This document shows, one piece after another, positions 8,391-20,146 of a stretch of DNA of 32,078 bases. The translations under genes were made by a program, and so were the position numbers. The number at the start of each line of letters is the position of its first letter. Positions within the stretch are counted from its first letter, which is position 1. The notes beneath the pieces are model-generated. The model did not search any database and was not told the origin of the DNA. It saw only the letters and a list, made by a program, of their open reading frames with translations. This stretch comes from Alphaproteobacteria bacterium. GTDB lineage: Bacteria; Pseudomonadota; Alphaproteobacteria; Bin95. Where the stretch lies: positions 1 to 32,078 of the forward strand of contig JAJECZ010000012.1 of assembly GCA_022821735.1 (NCBI GenBank), read 5' to 3'.

Positions 8391-9233
8391 TCACAGATGA
8401 TCCAGAATGTGATTTGCGGCCCGAGACGCGAGACCTATACCCCTTTCATTTCCGACACAGAAAAGAAACTCGAACAAAGGGGAATTGCGGGAATTTGTCA
8501 GCCTTCTGGATTTGCGCAAGAATCGACTCCCAAATAACAATTCCAGTTTTTTCTTGTACGCCTCGATCAATCCTTGAACGCCTTGCTCTCTTTGATGTCC
8601 GCTGGATCCAAACAAGTTACCTTGTGGGTTAATCCGATAAAGTTCTCTCCAGCTGTCGTCTCCATAGATACGGTCCAGTCGATCTGCCCAACGGGAATTG
8701 ATTTCTTCCGGTTTTTGTTCCGTGGGAAGCAGTCTTGCAATTGCTTGTGTGGGGAACAGTATCCACATGTCCAGGGCATTGAAATTCTCTATTGTCTCGA
8801 TTGTCAACCACGAAACTTCAGTTGCGAATGGATCAAGAAAGAGGACGCCGCGCCATTGTTTCCAGTCCTGCTTGAAGTTTTTCAGAAAATCATTTGCATC
8901 GGCGTTTTCAATTTGAATGTCCCGATTAGGGAATTCTCTGCGAATATTCCGCAGCGCCGCATATCTGTTCATATTTCGTTCAATGAAGATCAATTTATCG
9001 AAAGGCTTGTCCGATATGTTGATAGCCCTGCGCGTTGATCCGGATATGAATTGTTGTGCCTCCTCTTCGTCTGTCTGAATAGCCCCGGAGCCCGCAAACG
9101 CATCGATATAGAGCAGCTTGAAGGGCTGGTTCTTCAGGGCCGTGGTATAAAAGTCCAGATACAATTCGAGTATCTCGAGTTTTTCTTCGGTCCAAGGTCC
9201 GCCAAATGCATTTGTCATTTCTCTATTCGCCAT
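8391..9233 (-). CDS. tcmP: Three-Cys-motif partner protein TcmP
   Basis: About 280 residues. The N-terminus carries the family signature FGGPWTEEKLEILELYLDFY, followed by YIDAFAGSG, which resembles motif I of SAM-dependent methyltransferases, and VLFLDPFATEVSW, at the place of a methyltransferase motif IV. TcmP proteins are named for their association with three-Cys-motif (DUF5131) proteins, and one lies directly opposite here. Activity and target are unknown. ATG at 9233 is used; TTG at 9236 and ATG at 9218 (MTNAFGGPW) are alternatives, and the last matches the family start best. Composition is clearly more AT-rich than the neighbours, suggesting recent acquisition. The last codons are 7 bases from the end of the DUF5131 gene. 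Confidence 0.88.
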   Translation of the reverse strand: MANREMTNAFGGPWTEEKLEILELYLDFYTTALKNQPFKLLYIDAFAGSGAIQTDEEEAQQFISGSTRRAINISDKPFDKLIFIERNMNRYAALRNIRREFPNRDIQIENADANDFLKNFKQDWKQWRGVLFLDPFATEVSWLTIETIENFNALDMWILFPTQAIARLLPTEQKPEEINSRWADRLDRIYGDDSWRELYRINPQGNLFGSSGHQREQGVQGLIEAYKKKLELLFGSRFLRKSRRLTNSRNSPLFEFLFCVGNERGIGLASRAANHILDHL

Positions 9234-9247
9234 CAAGCTTCGATTGA

Positions 9248-9276
9248 ATTAGTGTTTCCGATAAGGCTGCCGTCAA
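9248..9276 (-). promoter_or_regulatory. Candidate sigma-70 promoter for tcmP
   Basis: Read leftward: TTGACG (9276-9271), 17-base spacer, ACTAAT (9253-9248). The -35 matches 5 of 6 and the -10 matches 4 of 6 consensus bases. It lies 15 bases before the ATG at 9233, leaving only a short leader. No GAAC-N7-GAAC box is seen here, so tcmP and its partner seem to be controlled differently. Confidence 0.5.
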
Positions 9277-9313
9277 TCGCGGCCGGCAAGAGAGCGGAAT
9301 GGACGACGCCGGT

Positions 9314-10981
9314 TCAGGAACCGGGCAGGGCGCGGGAGAGGATGGTTTCCGTGTCCGTGCCGGGCGGCAGGGCGCCGTAGGAGCCGGTCCAGCGGTCGCC
9401 CAGCCGGCTGGCGCAGAAGGCGTCGGCGACCGCTTGCGGCGCGTGGCGGGCGAGCAGGGAGGCCTGCAGGGCCAACGCCATCCGCTCGGTGAGCGCGCGG
9501 GCGCCGGACTCGAACTCTTCCGGCCTTGAGAGGTCGTCCCGGAGCGCGTCGGCCGCCCGGTCGAGCGCCGGATGCGCGCCGCGCGCGGCGTCGAGTTCGG
9601 CGAGCACGGCCGGCACCGCCTCCTCCTCGCGGGCCATGGCGCGCAGCACGTCGAGGCAGAGCACGTTGCCCGAGCCTTCCCAGATGCTGTTGAGCGGCGC
9701 TTCCCTATAGAGTCGGGCCATCGGCCCATCCTCGATGTAGCCGGGGCCGCCATGGCACTCCAGCGCCTCGAACGCATGGCCCGGCGCCCGCTTGCAGACC
9801 CAGTATTTCGCAACCGCCGTGCCGATGCGCGCCAACGCCCGCGCCTCCGGGCCGTCCCCGGCTTCGTCCACGGCGCGGGCGGTCCTGAGGCCGAGCGCCA
9901 GCGCCGCCTCTGCCTCCAGCGCAAGGTCGGCCAGCACGTTGCGCATCAGCGGCTGGTCGGCGAGCCGGCGCTGGAAGGCGCTGCGGTGGCGGGTGTGGTG
10001 AAGCGCCTGCGCGACGCCCTCGCGCATGATCGCCGCGGAGCTGACCGCGCAGTAGAGCCGGTTGCCCTGCACCATGTCGATGATGGTGCGGATGCCGCGC
10101 CCGTCCTCGCCGACCATGACGGCCCAGGCGTCCTCCAGCTCGATCTCGACGGAGGCGTTGGAGCGGTTGCCGAGCTTGTCCTTGAGATGCTGGACCGAGA
10201 TGGCGTTGCGCTCGCCGTCCGGGGTCCAGCGCGGCAGCAGGAAGCAGGAAATGCCGGCATCGGTCCGGGCGAGCGTCAGGAAGGCGTCGGACATCGGCGC
10301 GGAGCAGAAATATTTGTGCCCGGTGAGCCGCCAGGCGCCGTCCGCACCACCGTCCGCCGGCCGCGCTACGGTCGAGTTGGAGCGGACGTCGGACCCGCCC
10401 TGCTTCTCGGTCATGAACATGCCGATGGTGGCGCCGGGCTTGTGCTCCACCGGCACGTCGCGCCCGTCATAGCGGTTCGACAGCAGGCGCGGGATCCAGG
10501 CTTCGGCGATTTCCGGCGAGGCGTTGAGCGCGGGGACCGCCGCATAGGTCATCGCCATCGGGCACATCGCGCCGCCTTCCACCTGGCTGAACAGGTAGGT
10601 CAGCGCCATGTGGCCGACATGCGCGCCCGGCCCGGCATGGTTCCAGGCGAAGCTCGCAACCTCGTTCCCGACCGCGAACGCCACCAGGTCGTGATAGGCG
10701 GGGTGGTATTCGACCCGGTCGATCCGCATGCCGTAGCGGTCGAAGGACCTCAGCTCCGGGCCGTGGCGGTTGGCCTGTTCGGCCTTCTCCGCCACTTCGG
10801 TGCGGCCGACCAGGCGCCCGAAGCCGGCGATGCGCTCCTCCGCCCAGGCCGCTCCCTCGCGCCGCACGCCTTCGCGAAGTGCCGTGTCCTCTGCCCAGAG
10901 GTCCCGGTCGCCCATGTGCGGCGGCATGTTGAAGACCTCATGCGTCGCCAGCGCCGCGCGCGGCCTGAGCGGAGCCGTCAA
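9314..10981 (-). CDS. aidB: AidB-type acyl-CoA dehydrogenase
   Basis: A 555-residue acyl-CoA dehydrogenase of the AidB subgroup (E. coli AidB has 541). Matching stretches include [60 protein letters not shown] and [18 protein letters not shown], plus the long C-terminal domain used for DNA binding in E. coli AidB. AidB protects against alkylation damage; a catabolic role is possible in this lineage. The start is TTG at 10981, overlapping the cobT stop as TTGA. The first ATG (10927) would cut off THEVFN, which is conserved at the family N-terminus. Probably co-transcribed with cobS-cobT. Confidence 0.9.
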   Translation of the reverse strand: MTAPLRPRAALATHEVFNMPPHMGDRDLWAEDTALREGVRREGAAWAEERIAGFGRLVGRTEVAEKAEQANRHGPELRSFDRYGMRIDRVEYHPAYHDLVAFAVGNEVASFAWNHAGPGAHVGHMALTYLFSQVEGGAMCPMAMTYAAVPALNASPEIAEAWIPRLLSNRYDGRDVPVEHKPGATIGMFMTEKQGGSDVRSNSTVARPADGGADGAWRLTGHKYFCSAPMSDAFLTLARTDAGISCFLLPRWTPDGERNAISVQHLKDKLGNRSNASVEIELEDAWAVMVGEDGRGIRTIIDMVQGNRLYCAVSSAAIMREGVAQALHHTRHRSAFQRRLADQPLMRNVLADLALEAEAALALGLRTARAVDEAGDGPEARALARIGTAVAKYWVCKRAPGHAFEALECHGGPGYIEDGPMARLYREAPLNSIWEGSGNVLCLDVLRAMAREEEAVPAVLAELDAARGAHPALDRAADALRDDLSRPEEFESGARALTERMALALQASLLARHAPQAVADAFCASRLGDRWTGSYGALPPGTDTETILSRALPGS

Positions 10982-12843
10982 CGCGCCGGCCTGCCGGCGC
11001 CGCGCACCTGGCGGCGGCGGCTTTCCTCGTCGAAGAGGCCGGCGAGCTGCTCCATCATCGCGCCGCCGAGCTGGTCGGCGTCGAAGATCGTCACCGCATG
11101 GCGGTAGTAGCGGGTCACATCGTGGCCGATGCCGATGGCGATCAGCTCCACCGGCGAGCGCGTCTCGATCCACTCGATGACCTCGCGCAGATGGCGTTCG
11201 AGGTAGTTGCCCGGATTGACCGAAAGCGTCGAGTCGTCCACCGGCGCGCCGTCGGAGATGACCATCAGGATGCGCCTGTCCTCCGGCCGGCCGAGCAGCC
11301 GGTGATGCGCCCAGAGCAGGGCCTCGCCGTCGATGTTCTCCTTCAGGATGCCCTCGCGGAGCATCAGCCCGAGATTCTTGCGGGCGCGGCGCAGCGGCGA
11401 GTCGGCTTCCTTGTAAATGATGTGCCGAAGGTCGTTCAGCCGGCCCGGATTGGCGGGCTTGCCGGCCGCCAGCCATTTCTCGCGCGACTGCCCGCCCTTC
11501 CAGGCGCGGGTGGTGAAGCCCAGAACCTCCGTCTTGACGCCGCACCGTTCCAGCGTGCGGGCGAGGATGTCGGCGCTCATGGCCGCGACCGAGATCGGCC
11601 GTCCGCGCATCGAGCCGGAATTGTCGATCAGCAGCGATACCACGGTGTCGCGGAAGTCGGTCTGCTTCTCCATCTTGTAGGACAGCGAATGGATCGGGTC
11701 GGCCACCACGCGCGCCAGGCGGGCCGCGTCGAGCAGGCCCTCCTCCAGGTCGAACTGCCAGGCCCGCACCTGCTGGGCCATCAGGCGGCGCTGCAGGCGG
11801 TTGGCGAGCCGGCTGACGACGCCCTGGAGGCTGGCGAGCTGCTGGTCGAGATGATGGCGCAGCCGGGCAAGCTCGTCCGCGTCGCACAACTCGTCCGCAT
11901 GGATGATTTCGTCGAATTCGCCGGTCCACGGCAGGTAGGCCGGCCCGGCATTGTCGTTGCGGCCGTGCATCGGGTGTTCCTGCGGCGAGGACCGCCCGGG
12001 TTCCTCGTCGCCCATGCCCGGCATGATTTCCGCATCGGCATCGTCGGCACCGGCCTCGCCGGTGTCCTCCCCTTCGACGTCCGACATGTCCGAAGCGTCG
12101 GACATCAGCGTGCCGTCGCTCTCGCCCTCCGCCCCGTCGCCCTCGCCGTCCTCGGATGCATCGTCGGCGTCGTCTTCCGAGCCTTCTTCTTCGCCCGAAG
12201 CGGCATCGTCCAGCAGCTCCAGGTCTTCCATCAGGCGCCCGGCCAGCGTCGCGAACGCCTCCTGGTCGTGGATCTGGCCCGCCAGTTTGGCGAAGGCGTC
12301 CGCCGCGCGCTGGTCGAACCAGTCGCGCCAGAGGTCGAGGACCCCGGCCGCCACGGGCGACGCGGTCCGCCCGGAGAGGGTTTCGCGGGCATAGAGCCCG
12401 ACGGCTTCCGCCAGCGGCACATCGTCGGCGGAGGCGGCGCGGGTGAAGCCCTGCCGGCGGCAACGCTCATCGACCGCCTCCGAGAGATTGCGCGCTGCGC
12501 CCGCCATGTAGCGCGAGCCCCAGGCCTCCACCCGCGCCTGCTCCAGCGCGTCGAACACCGCACGCGCCTGGGGGCCGCCGCGCGCGAGCCGCGCATGCAT
12601 CGCCGCGTCGTGATGGCGTTCGCGGAGCGCCAGCGAATCGGCCTCCCCGCGCACGAAGGCCGCCTCGGCGGGGGGAAGGTCGCGGCCCGGCATCGGCAGC
12701 TTGGCGTGGCCGCGCTCCAGGGACGCCCTGTCCGGCCCGAAGGAGACTTCCAGCTCGTCGATGTCGCCCATGGCGCGCATCGCGGCGCCTGTCACCCGCT
12801 TGAAAGCGTCGAGCGGCGTCTCCTTGTCGCCGGCGAGGCTCAT
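10978..12843 (-). CDS. cobT: Cobaltochelatase subunit CobT
   Basis: A 621-residue subunit of the aerobic cobaltochelatase that inserts cobalt into hydrogenobyrinic acid a,c-diamide in B12 synthesis. The N-terminal CobT domain is followed by a strongly acidic Asp/Glu/Ser-rich linker (about 214-285) and a C-terminal von Willebrand A domain with the MIDAS motif DNSGSM at 407-412. Ending stretches [20 protein letters not shown] and [16 protein letters not shown] are typical. The start ATG at 12843 overlaps the cobS stop as ATGA, and its own stop overlaps the aidB start. The third subunit, CobN, is not in this window. Confidence 0.97.
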   Translation of the reverse strand: MSLAGDKETPLDAFKRVTGAAMRAMGDIDELEVSFGPDRASLERGHAKLPMPGRDLPPAEAAFVRGEADSLALRERHHDAAMHARLARGGPQARAVFDALEQARVEAWGSRYMAGAARNLSEAVDERCRRQGFTRAASADDVPLAEAVGLYARETLSGRTASPVAAGVLDLWRDWFDQRAADAFAKLAGQIHDQEAFATLAGRLMEDLELLDDAASGEEEGSEDDADDASEDGEGDGAEGESDGTLMSDASDMSDVEGEDTGEAGADDADAEIMPGMGDEEPGRSSPQEHPMHGRNDNAGPAYLPWTGEFDEIIHADELCDADELARLRHHLDQQLASLQGVVSRLANRLQRRLMAQQVRAWQFDLEEGLLDAARLARVVADPIHSLSYKMEKQTDFRDTVVSLLIDNSGSMRGRPISVAAMSADILARTLERCGVKTEVLGFTTRAWKGGQSREKWLAAGKPANPGRLNDLRHIIYKEADSPLRRARKNLGLMLREGILKENIDGEALLWAHHRLLGRPEDRRILMVISDGAPVDDSTLSVNPGNYLERHLREVIEWIETRSPVELIAIGIGHDVTRYYRHAVTIFDADQLGGAMMEQLAGLFDEESRRRQVRGAGRPAR

Positions 12844-13847
12844 GAGGCGCGGCCGATCCCTGACGCTACCACCGACTCGGGCAGCTCGCTGTCGAAGCAG
12901 CGCTGGAAATACTCCGCCACGACGGGCCGCTCCGCCTCGTCGCACTTGTTGAGGAACGTGACGCGGAAGGCGAAGCCGAGATCGTTGAAGATGCGCGTGT
13001 TCTCGGCCCAGGTGATGACGGTGCGCGGCGACATGACGGTGGAGATGTCCCCGTTCATGAAGCCCCGGCGGGTGAGCTCCGCAAGCTGGATCATCTGCTT
13101 GCCCCGCTCGAGCCCCTTCTTGTCGGAGAGTTCCGGCACCTTGGCGAGGATGATCTTCAGCTCTTCGTCCTCGGGCAGGTAGTTCAGCGTGGCGACCACG
13201 TTCCAGCGGTCCATCTGGCCCTGGTTGATCTGCTGGGTGCCGTGATAGAGGCCGGTCGTGTCGCCGAGGCCGACCGTGTTGGAGGTCGCGAACAGCCGGA
13301 AGGACGGATGCGGGCGGATGACCCGGTTCTGGTCGAGCAGCGTCATCTTGCCCTCGACCTCCAGGACCCGCTGGATGACGAACATCACATCCGGGCGGCC
13401 TGCGTCATATTCGTCGAAGACGATGGCGGTCGCGTGCTGGAGCGCCCAGGGGAGCATGCCCTCGCGGAATTCGGTGACCTGCTTGCCGTCGCGCACCACG
13501 ATGGCGTCGCGGCCGACCAGGTCGATGCGGCTCACATGGCTGTCGAGGTTGATGCGGATGCACGGCCAGTTCAGCCGGGCCGCGACCTGCTCGATATGCG
13601 TCGATTTGCCGGTGCCGTGGTAGCCCTGGATCATCACCCGGCGGTTGTGGGCGAAGCCGGCCAGGATCACGAGCGTGGTCTGTTCGTCGAAATGGTAGGC
13701 GGTGTCGATCTCGGGCACATAGGCGTTCGGCTCCGAGAAAGCGGGCGCGACCATGTCCGTGTCGATCCCGAAGACCTCGCGCACGGAAATTGTCTTGTCG
13801 GGCTCACGGGTATGCGCGTCGCTCTGGATGCCGGGCATCGTGCTCAT
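12840..13847 (-). CDS. cobS: Cobaltochelatase subunit CobS
   Basis: A 335-residue AAA+ ATPase (MoxR-like) that drives cobalt insertion with CobT and CobN. The Walker A motif GYHGTGKS is at 75-82 and Walker B IVFDEYD at 142-148; [20 protein letters not shown] and the C-terminal [19 protein letters not shown] are standard for CobS. The start ATG at 13847 ([16 protein letters not shown]) is preferred over an upstream in-frame one that would run into the J-domain gene. It lies 28 bases after that gene and overlaps cobT by 4 bases, so the three are likely one transcript. Confidence 0.97.
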   Translation of the reverse strand: MSTMPGIQSDAHTREPDKTISVREVFGIDTDMVAPAFSEPNAYVPEIDTAYHFDEQTTLVILAGFAHNRRVMIQGYHGTGKSTHIEQVAARLNWPCIRINLDSHVSRIDLVGRDAIVVRDGKQVTEFREGMLPWALQHATAIVFDEYDAGRPDVMFVIQRVLEVEGKMTLLDQNRVIRPHPSFRLFATSNTVGLGDTTGLYHGTQQINQGQMDRWNVVATLNYLPEDEELKIILAKVPELSDKKGLERGKQMIQLAELTRRGFMNGDISTVMSPRTVITWAENTRIFNDLGFAFRVTFLNKCDEAERPVVAEYFQRCFDSELPESVVASGIGRAS

Positions 13848-13875
13848 GCGATTTTCCAGTCGGCTTCGTGACAGG

Positions 13876-14409
13876 TTACCGGGCCGGCGCCGCCGAGAGC
13901 GCTTCGTGCAGGACCCGGTAGGCACGGGTTATCGATTTCATTCGTTCCTCCGACGCCTGGCAGCCGCCGTTGGCGTCGGGGTGGTGGTGCTTGACCAGTT
14001 CCTTATAGCGCGATTTCAGCGCGGGGAGAGTCATGTCGTCGGAAAGCGCCATGGCCGCTGCCGCTTCCGCCTCCGGGCTTCCGGGCGGCCAGCGCCGCGA
14101 CGGCGGTGTCCGGGCGGCGGCTCCGCCGAAGATGTCGAGGGGATCGTCGAAGTGTGGCGAGGCGCTGAAGCGGCCGTGCCGCCCGCCGGCCTCCAGGCTG
14201 CTGCGCACCGCCGCGTCGATATCCGCCGGGTCCATGTCGGGGCAGAAGCTCCATTCGCGGTTGTAGGCGCGGACATGGTCCAGGCAGAACCAGACATAGT
14301 CGTGCAGCCGGTCCGGAGCCCGGGGCGCCGGGTGAGAGGCCGCCGCCCTGCAGCCCGGCCATTCGCAGCGGGCGCCGGGAGCGGGGCGCTGTCGGGTGTG
14401 ATAGACCAT
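13876..14409 (-). CDS. J-domain (DnaJ-like) molecular chaperone
   Basis: A 177-residue protein with a C-terminal J domain: [19 protein letters not shown] holds the HPD tripeptide at 143-145, and [13 protein letters not shown] follows. The N-terminal half is a cysteine-containing region (C15, C20, C42 with H45) which could bind a metal, then [16 protein letters not shown]. Genes of this design commonly precede cobS in Alphaproteobacteria. It would stimulate a DnaK partner; a link to cobaltochelatase assembly is only suggested by position. The start at 14409 is preferred; an in-frame ATG at 14436 would leave only 23 bases before divergent bolA. Confidence 0.88.
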   Translation of the reverse strand: MVYHTRQRPAPGARCEWPGCRAAASHPAPRAPDRLHDYVWFCLDHVRAYNREWSFCPDMDPADIDAAVRSSLEAGGRHGRFSASPHFDDPLDIFGGAAARTPPSRRWPPGSPEAEAAAAMALSDDMTLPALKSRYKELVKHHHPDANGGCQASEERMKSITRAYRVLHEALSAAPAR

Positions 14410-14459
14410 GACCGTCGGAGTATGGAAACACCGCACCGGGGGAACAAGGGGGCCGGATC

Positions 14460-14720
14460 ATGCCTGTCCGCGACGATATCGCCCGCAAGCTCCGCGAGGC
14501 CTTCCTGCCGAGCCGGCTCGAGGTCATCGACGAATCGCACCTGCATGCGGGCCATGTCGGCTCCCGGCCGGGAGGGGAAACGCATTTCCGCGTCGAGATC
14601 GCGGCCGGCGCCTTCCGCGGCATGAGCCGCGTGGCCCGGCAGAAGGCCGTCTATGGCGTGCTGGCCGAGGAGATGGCGGGGCCGGTGCATGCGCTGTCGA
14701 TCCGGGCGACGGACGGCTAG
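14460..14720 (+). CDS. bolA: BolA family protein
   Basis: An 86-residue BolA-fold protein. The core LEVIDESHLHAGHVG is followed by ETHFRVEIAAGAFRGMSRVARQKAVY and ends LAEEMAGPVHALSIRA. H27, H29 and H32 lie in the loop that helps bind a shared iron-sulfur cluster with monothiol glutaredoxins in studied BolA proteins. Likely involved in iron-sulfur trafficking or stress response. It diverges from the J-domain gene across 50 bases, a common alphaproteobacterial arrangement. Its TAG stop shares the palindrome CTAG (14717-14720) with the stop of the convergent DUF2889 gene. Confidence 0.95.
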   Translation: MPVRDDIARKLREAFLPSRLEVIDESHLHAGHVGSRPGGETHFRVEIAAGAFRGMSRVARQKAVYGVLAEEMAGPVHALSIRATDG

Positions 14721-15289
14721 GCCGGTTCCGCTTCGCGGTATTCCTCGGGCCAGAGCGTCCTGACCACGGGGCTCGACCGGGCAAACGCCATGCAGGAATC
14801 GAGTCCCGGCCCTCCCTTCATGCTTTCCGCCTCGCTCATCCCGGCCAGCTGGCGCTGGTGCTCGCGCCAGGGGCCGAGCGTCTGGTAGGCGCTCGTGCCG
14901 AGCGGATAGAGCAGTTCCAGAATGTGCGTGCAGCCTGCCGCCCTGCCGTAGCGCTCCTTGACCCGGCGCATCCAGCCGGGGCCGATACGCAGCCCGACGA
15001 GCCGGGAGAAATTGGCGGCGGCGTTCCCGCAAACGGCGTAGGGGCTCTCCAGCGTCTCCGCCTCCGCGGCGATGATCGTCAGGCGGTCGTCGAGGGTGAG
15101 CCGCACCCGCATCCGGTGGACCGGGACGCCCGGTTCGACGCGACCGCGCCAGTGGTTCTCGAAGGCGTAGGTCTTGGTATCGACGAGTTCGGCCTCCAGG
15201 TCCCAGAGTCCGTCCTCGCGCAGGTAGCCCTCGCAGCGGACCTGGCGGCTGTGGAGCTGGCGGCGGGTTGCGGGCGGGGAGAGGGGCAA
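14717..15289 (-). CDS. DUF2889 domain-containing protein
   Basis: A 190-residue protein recognisable as DUF2889: RRQLHSRQVRCEGYLREDGL and LWDLEAELVDTKTYAFEN near the N-terminus, VPVHRMRVRLTLD in the middle, and GCTHILELLYPLGTSAYQTL towards the C-terminus. No signal peptide or membrane segment is seen. Function is unknown. It is downstream of secA on the same strand with a 56-base gap and converges on bolA with a 4-base stop-codon overlap. Confidence 0.85.
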   Translation of the reverse strand: MPLSPPATRRQLHSRQVRCEGYLREDGLWDLEAELVDTKTYAFENHWRGRVEPGVPVHRMRVRLTLDDRLTIIAAEAETLESPYAVCGNAAANFSRLVGLRIGPGWMRRVKERYGRAAGCTHILELLYPLGTSAYQTLGPWREHQRQLAGMSEAESMKGGPGLDSCMAFARSSPVVRTLWPEEYREAEPA

Positions 15290-15345
15290 GGGCAGGCGTT
15301 CCCTTCGCTGGAGGACCGGTCGGCGGACGGGAGGCGGGGTCCGGC

Positions 15346-18039
<2,694 letters not shown>

Positions 18040-18097
18040 GAAGCGTTCCCCGAAAGATCGCGGGGCCGGCCCGCAGGCGGCCCGCCCTTCGCCCGAG

Positions 18098-18125
18098 ATT
18101 TAGAAACGAGGCCCGCCGCTGTCAA
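18098..18125 (-). promoter_or_regulatory. Candidate secA promoter
   Basis: Read leftward: a perfect TTGACA (18125-18120), a 16-base spacer, then CTAAAT (18103-18098). It is the only AT-richer spot in the gap between the cold-shock gene and secA and would leave a leader of about 50 bases. Confidence 0.55.
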
Positions 18126-18163
18126 CGGAACGGCGTCTCCGGCGACGGGCCGCGGGGAACCGG

Positions 18164-18373
18164 TCAGACGAATTGGATGTTGTCAGCGGCGAATTTGCCC
18201 TTGCGCGGGTCCCGGCGCAGCTCATAGCTGATCCGCTGGCCTTCGGCCGGGGCATTGAGGCCGGCGCGTTGCACTGCCGAAATATGGACGAAGACGTCGG
18301 CCCCGCCCTCATCGGGCTCGATGAACCCATATCCCTTGGTCGTGTTGAACCACTTCACAGTACCGGTAGCCAT
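18164..18373 (-). CDS. Cold-shock domain protein (CspA family)
   Basis: A 69-residue single cold-shock domain. RNP1 is seen as KGYGFIEP and RNP2 as VFVHIS, with the opening [17 protein letters not shown] typical of the family. It binds single-stranded RNA or DNA as an RNA chaperone. ATG at 18373 gives the family start; an in-frame ATG at 18385 would add four residues. It stands between the merR-type gene and secA on the same strand with a 113-base leader region, which fits the long leaders known for cold-shock genes, though no specific structure was identified. Confidence 0.96.
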   Translation of the reverse strand: MATGTVKWFNTTKGYGFIEPDEGGADVFVHISAVQRAGLNAPAEGQRISYELRRDPRKGKFAADNIQFV

Positions 18374-18486
18374 ACGAATCGACACTCCCCAGTCACGGCA
18401 CGTCGTCTCTTTTCGGGTATTTGTTCAACGTCACGCGACGTGGTCGCGACGCAATCCGCCTTGTCATGACGGCGGACTATACCACG

Positions 18487-18795
18487 TTATGTGTCCATTA
18501 GCGCGCGGATGTCCCGCAACTCTTCCAGAATGCTCCGCAGTTCGGATTCGGGCACGTCCTGCCCCGACAGCGCCTTGCGCGCGCCCTCGATCGTGAAGCG
18601 GCGTTCATGCAGCAATTCGCGAATGGCGACGATGGTCTCGACGTCCTCGGGGCGGTAGTAGCGCCGCCCGCCCGCCCGCTTCAGCGGCTGCAATTGCGGG
18701 AACTTGCTCTCCCAGAACCGCAACACATGGGGTTCGAGGCCGACCTCCCGCGCGACTTCCGATATCGTGCGATAGGCGGTCGGATGCTTTTCCAT
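18487..18795 (-). CDS. MerR family transcriptional regulator
   Basis: A 102-residue MerR-type protein: winged helix-turn-helix [23 protein letters not shown] followed by the wing stretch [15 protein letters not shown] and a short helix. It lacks a recognisable effector domain. Many Alphaproteobacteria carry this same short regulator directly after ihfA, 12 bases downstream as here. The regulated genes are unknown. Confidence 0.92.
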   Translation of the reverse strand: MEKHPTAYRTISEVAREVGLEPHVLRFWESKFPQLQPLKRAGGRRYYRPEDVETIVAIRELLHERRFTIEGARKALSGQDVPESELRSILEELRDIRALMDT

Positions 18796-18807
18796 GGAAG
18801 CGAGCGC

Positions 18808-19119
18808 CTACTCCGCCGCCGCCGCCCGGCTCGCATTGACGCGCTGCTTGAGCACTTGCGAGGCGCGAAAGGCGACCACACGGCGCGGCGGAATGGCCAC
18901 CTCCTCGCCGGTGCGCGGGTTGCGTCCGGTCCTCTCGCCCTTCATCCGCAGGGCGAAGGTGCCGAAGGAGGAAATCTTGACCGTCCCGTCCGTCTCCAGC
19001 GCGGTAGCGAGTTCATCCAGAACGGCTTCCACGAGCATCGCTGAATCGCTCCGCGAGAGGCCGATATTGCGATAGACCGCCTCGCAAAGGTCGGCGCGCG
19101 TCAGGGTATTGCCAGTCAT
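18808..19119 (-). CDS. ihfA: Integration host factor alpha subunit
   Basis: A 103-residue HU/IHF-fold protein. The opening [20 protein letters not shown] and the DNA-binding arm stretch [20 protein letters not shown] with the intercalating proline are clear. IHF is a heterodimer that bends DNA by about a half-turn; its beta subunit is not in the window. The order fabH-ihfA-merR is conserved in the class. A gap of 61 bases separates it from fabH. Confidence 0.95.
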   Translation of the reverse strand: MTGNTLTRADLCEAVYRNIGLSRSDSAMLVEAVLDELATALETDGTVKISSFGTFALRMKGERTGRNPRTGEEVAIPPRRVVAFRASQVLKQRVNASRAAAAE

Positions 19120-19180
19120 GGAGCGGACGCTAACCCGGACACGCGGTTCCGGTCAACGCGAGCGGAAGCGGGGTTCGAAC

Positions 19181-20146
19181 TCACCACCGGGCGAGCGCCG
19201 CGCCCCAGGTAAAGCCGCCGCCCATGGCTTCGAGCAGCAGCATGTCGCCTTTCGCGATGCGCCCGTCCTCGACGCCGGCCGCCAGCGCCAGAGGCACCGA
19301 GGCCGCCGAGGTGTTGGCGTGGCGGTCCACCGTGACGATGACCCGGTCGTCGCCGATGCCAAGCTTGCGGCCGGTGGCGCGCAGAATGCGCAGATTGGCC
19401 TGGTGCGGCACGACCCAGTCGATGGCCTCCGGCCCGAGGCCGTTGGCCGTCAGCGCCTCCTCCACCACCTGCGCGAGATTCGTGACGGCGTGCTTGAAGA
19501 CCTCTCGTCCCTTCATCCGCAAATGCCCGACAGTGCCCGTCGATGACGGGCCGCCATCGACATAGAGCAGCCCGCTGTGGCGTCCGTCCGAGTGCAGGTG
19601 GGTGGACAGCAGATGGCGCGGATCGTCCTCGCAGGCCTCCAGCACCACGGCCCCCGCCCCGTCCCCGAAAAGCACGCTGGTCTCGCGCTCGTTCCAGTCG
19701 AGAATCCGCGAAAAGGTCTCCGCGCCGATCACCAGCGCGGTCCGGGCCTGGCCGGCCCGGATGAAATTGTCGGCCACGGCCAGGGCGTAAATGAAGCCCG
19801 AGCAGACCGCCTGGACATCGAACGCGATGCCTTCGGTCATGCCGAGCCCGGCCTGGACCGCGGTCGCGGTGGCGGGAAAGGTGCGGTCGGGCGTCGCGGT
19901 GGCGAGCACGATCAGGTCCAGTTCGCGGGCGTCCTTCCCGGCGGCCGCAAGCGCGCGCCTCGACGCCGCGAGCGCGAGGTCCGAAGTCTTCTCGCCGGGC
20001 GCGGCGATCCGCCGCTCCCGGATCCCCGTGCGCTCGCGGATCCACACATCCGAGGTGTCCATGCAGGCCGCGAGTTCGCCATTGGTGACGACGCGTTCCG
20101 GCAGGTAAGCGCCGACGCCCCGGAACTGCGCCCGCCGGCCGGTCAA
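19181..20146 (-). CDS. fabH: Beta-ketoacyl-ACP synthase III
   Basis: A 321-residue FabH that condenses acetyl-CoA with malonyl-ACP to start fatty-acid synthesis. The catalytic triad is visible: C115 in AVCSGF, H248 in VVPHQAN and N278 in HANTSAAS. The start is TTG at 20146, which overlaps the plsX stop as TTGA, so translation is probably coupled. No ATG stands at a family-compatible position (the first in-frame ATG would remove the conserved [13 protein letters not shown] stretch). Confidence 0.97.
   Translation of the reverse strand: MTGRRAQFRGVGAYLPERVVTNGELAACMDTSDVWIRERTGIRERRIAAPGEKTSDLALAASRRALAAAGKDARELDLIVLATATPDRTFPATATAVQAGLGMTEGIAFDVQAVCSGFIYALAVADNFIRAGQARTALVIGAETFSRILDWNERETSVLFGDGAGAVVLEACEDDPRHLLSTHLHSDGRHSGLLYVDGGPSSTGTVGHLRMKGREVFKHAVTNLAQVVEEALTANGLGPEAIDWVVPHQANLRILRATGRKLGIGDDRVIVTVDRHANTSAASVPLALAAGVEDGRIAKGDMLLLEAMGGGFTWGAALARW

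Noticed and set aside
19165-19185. GGGGTTCGAAC, resembling a tRNA T-arm
   Set aside because: No matching acceptor, D or anticodon arms around it; it spans the fabH stop region.
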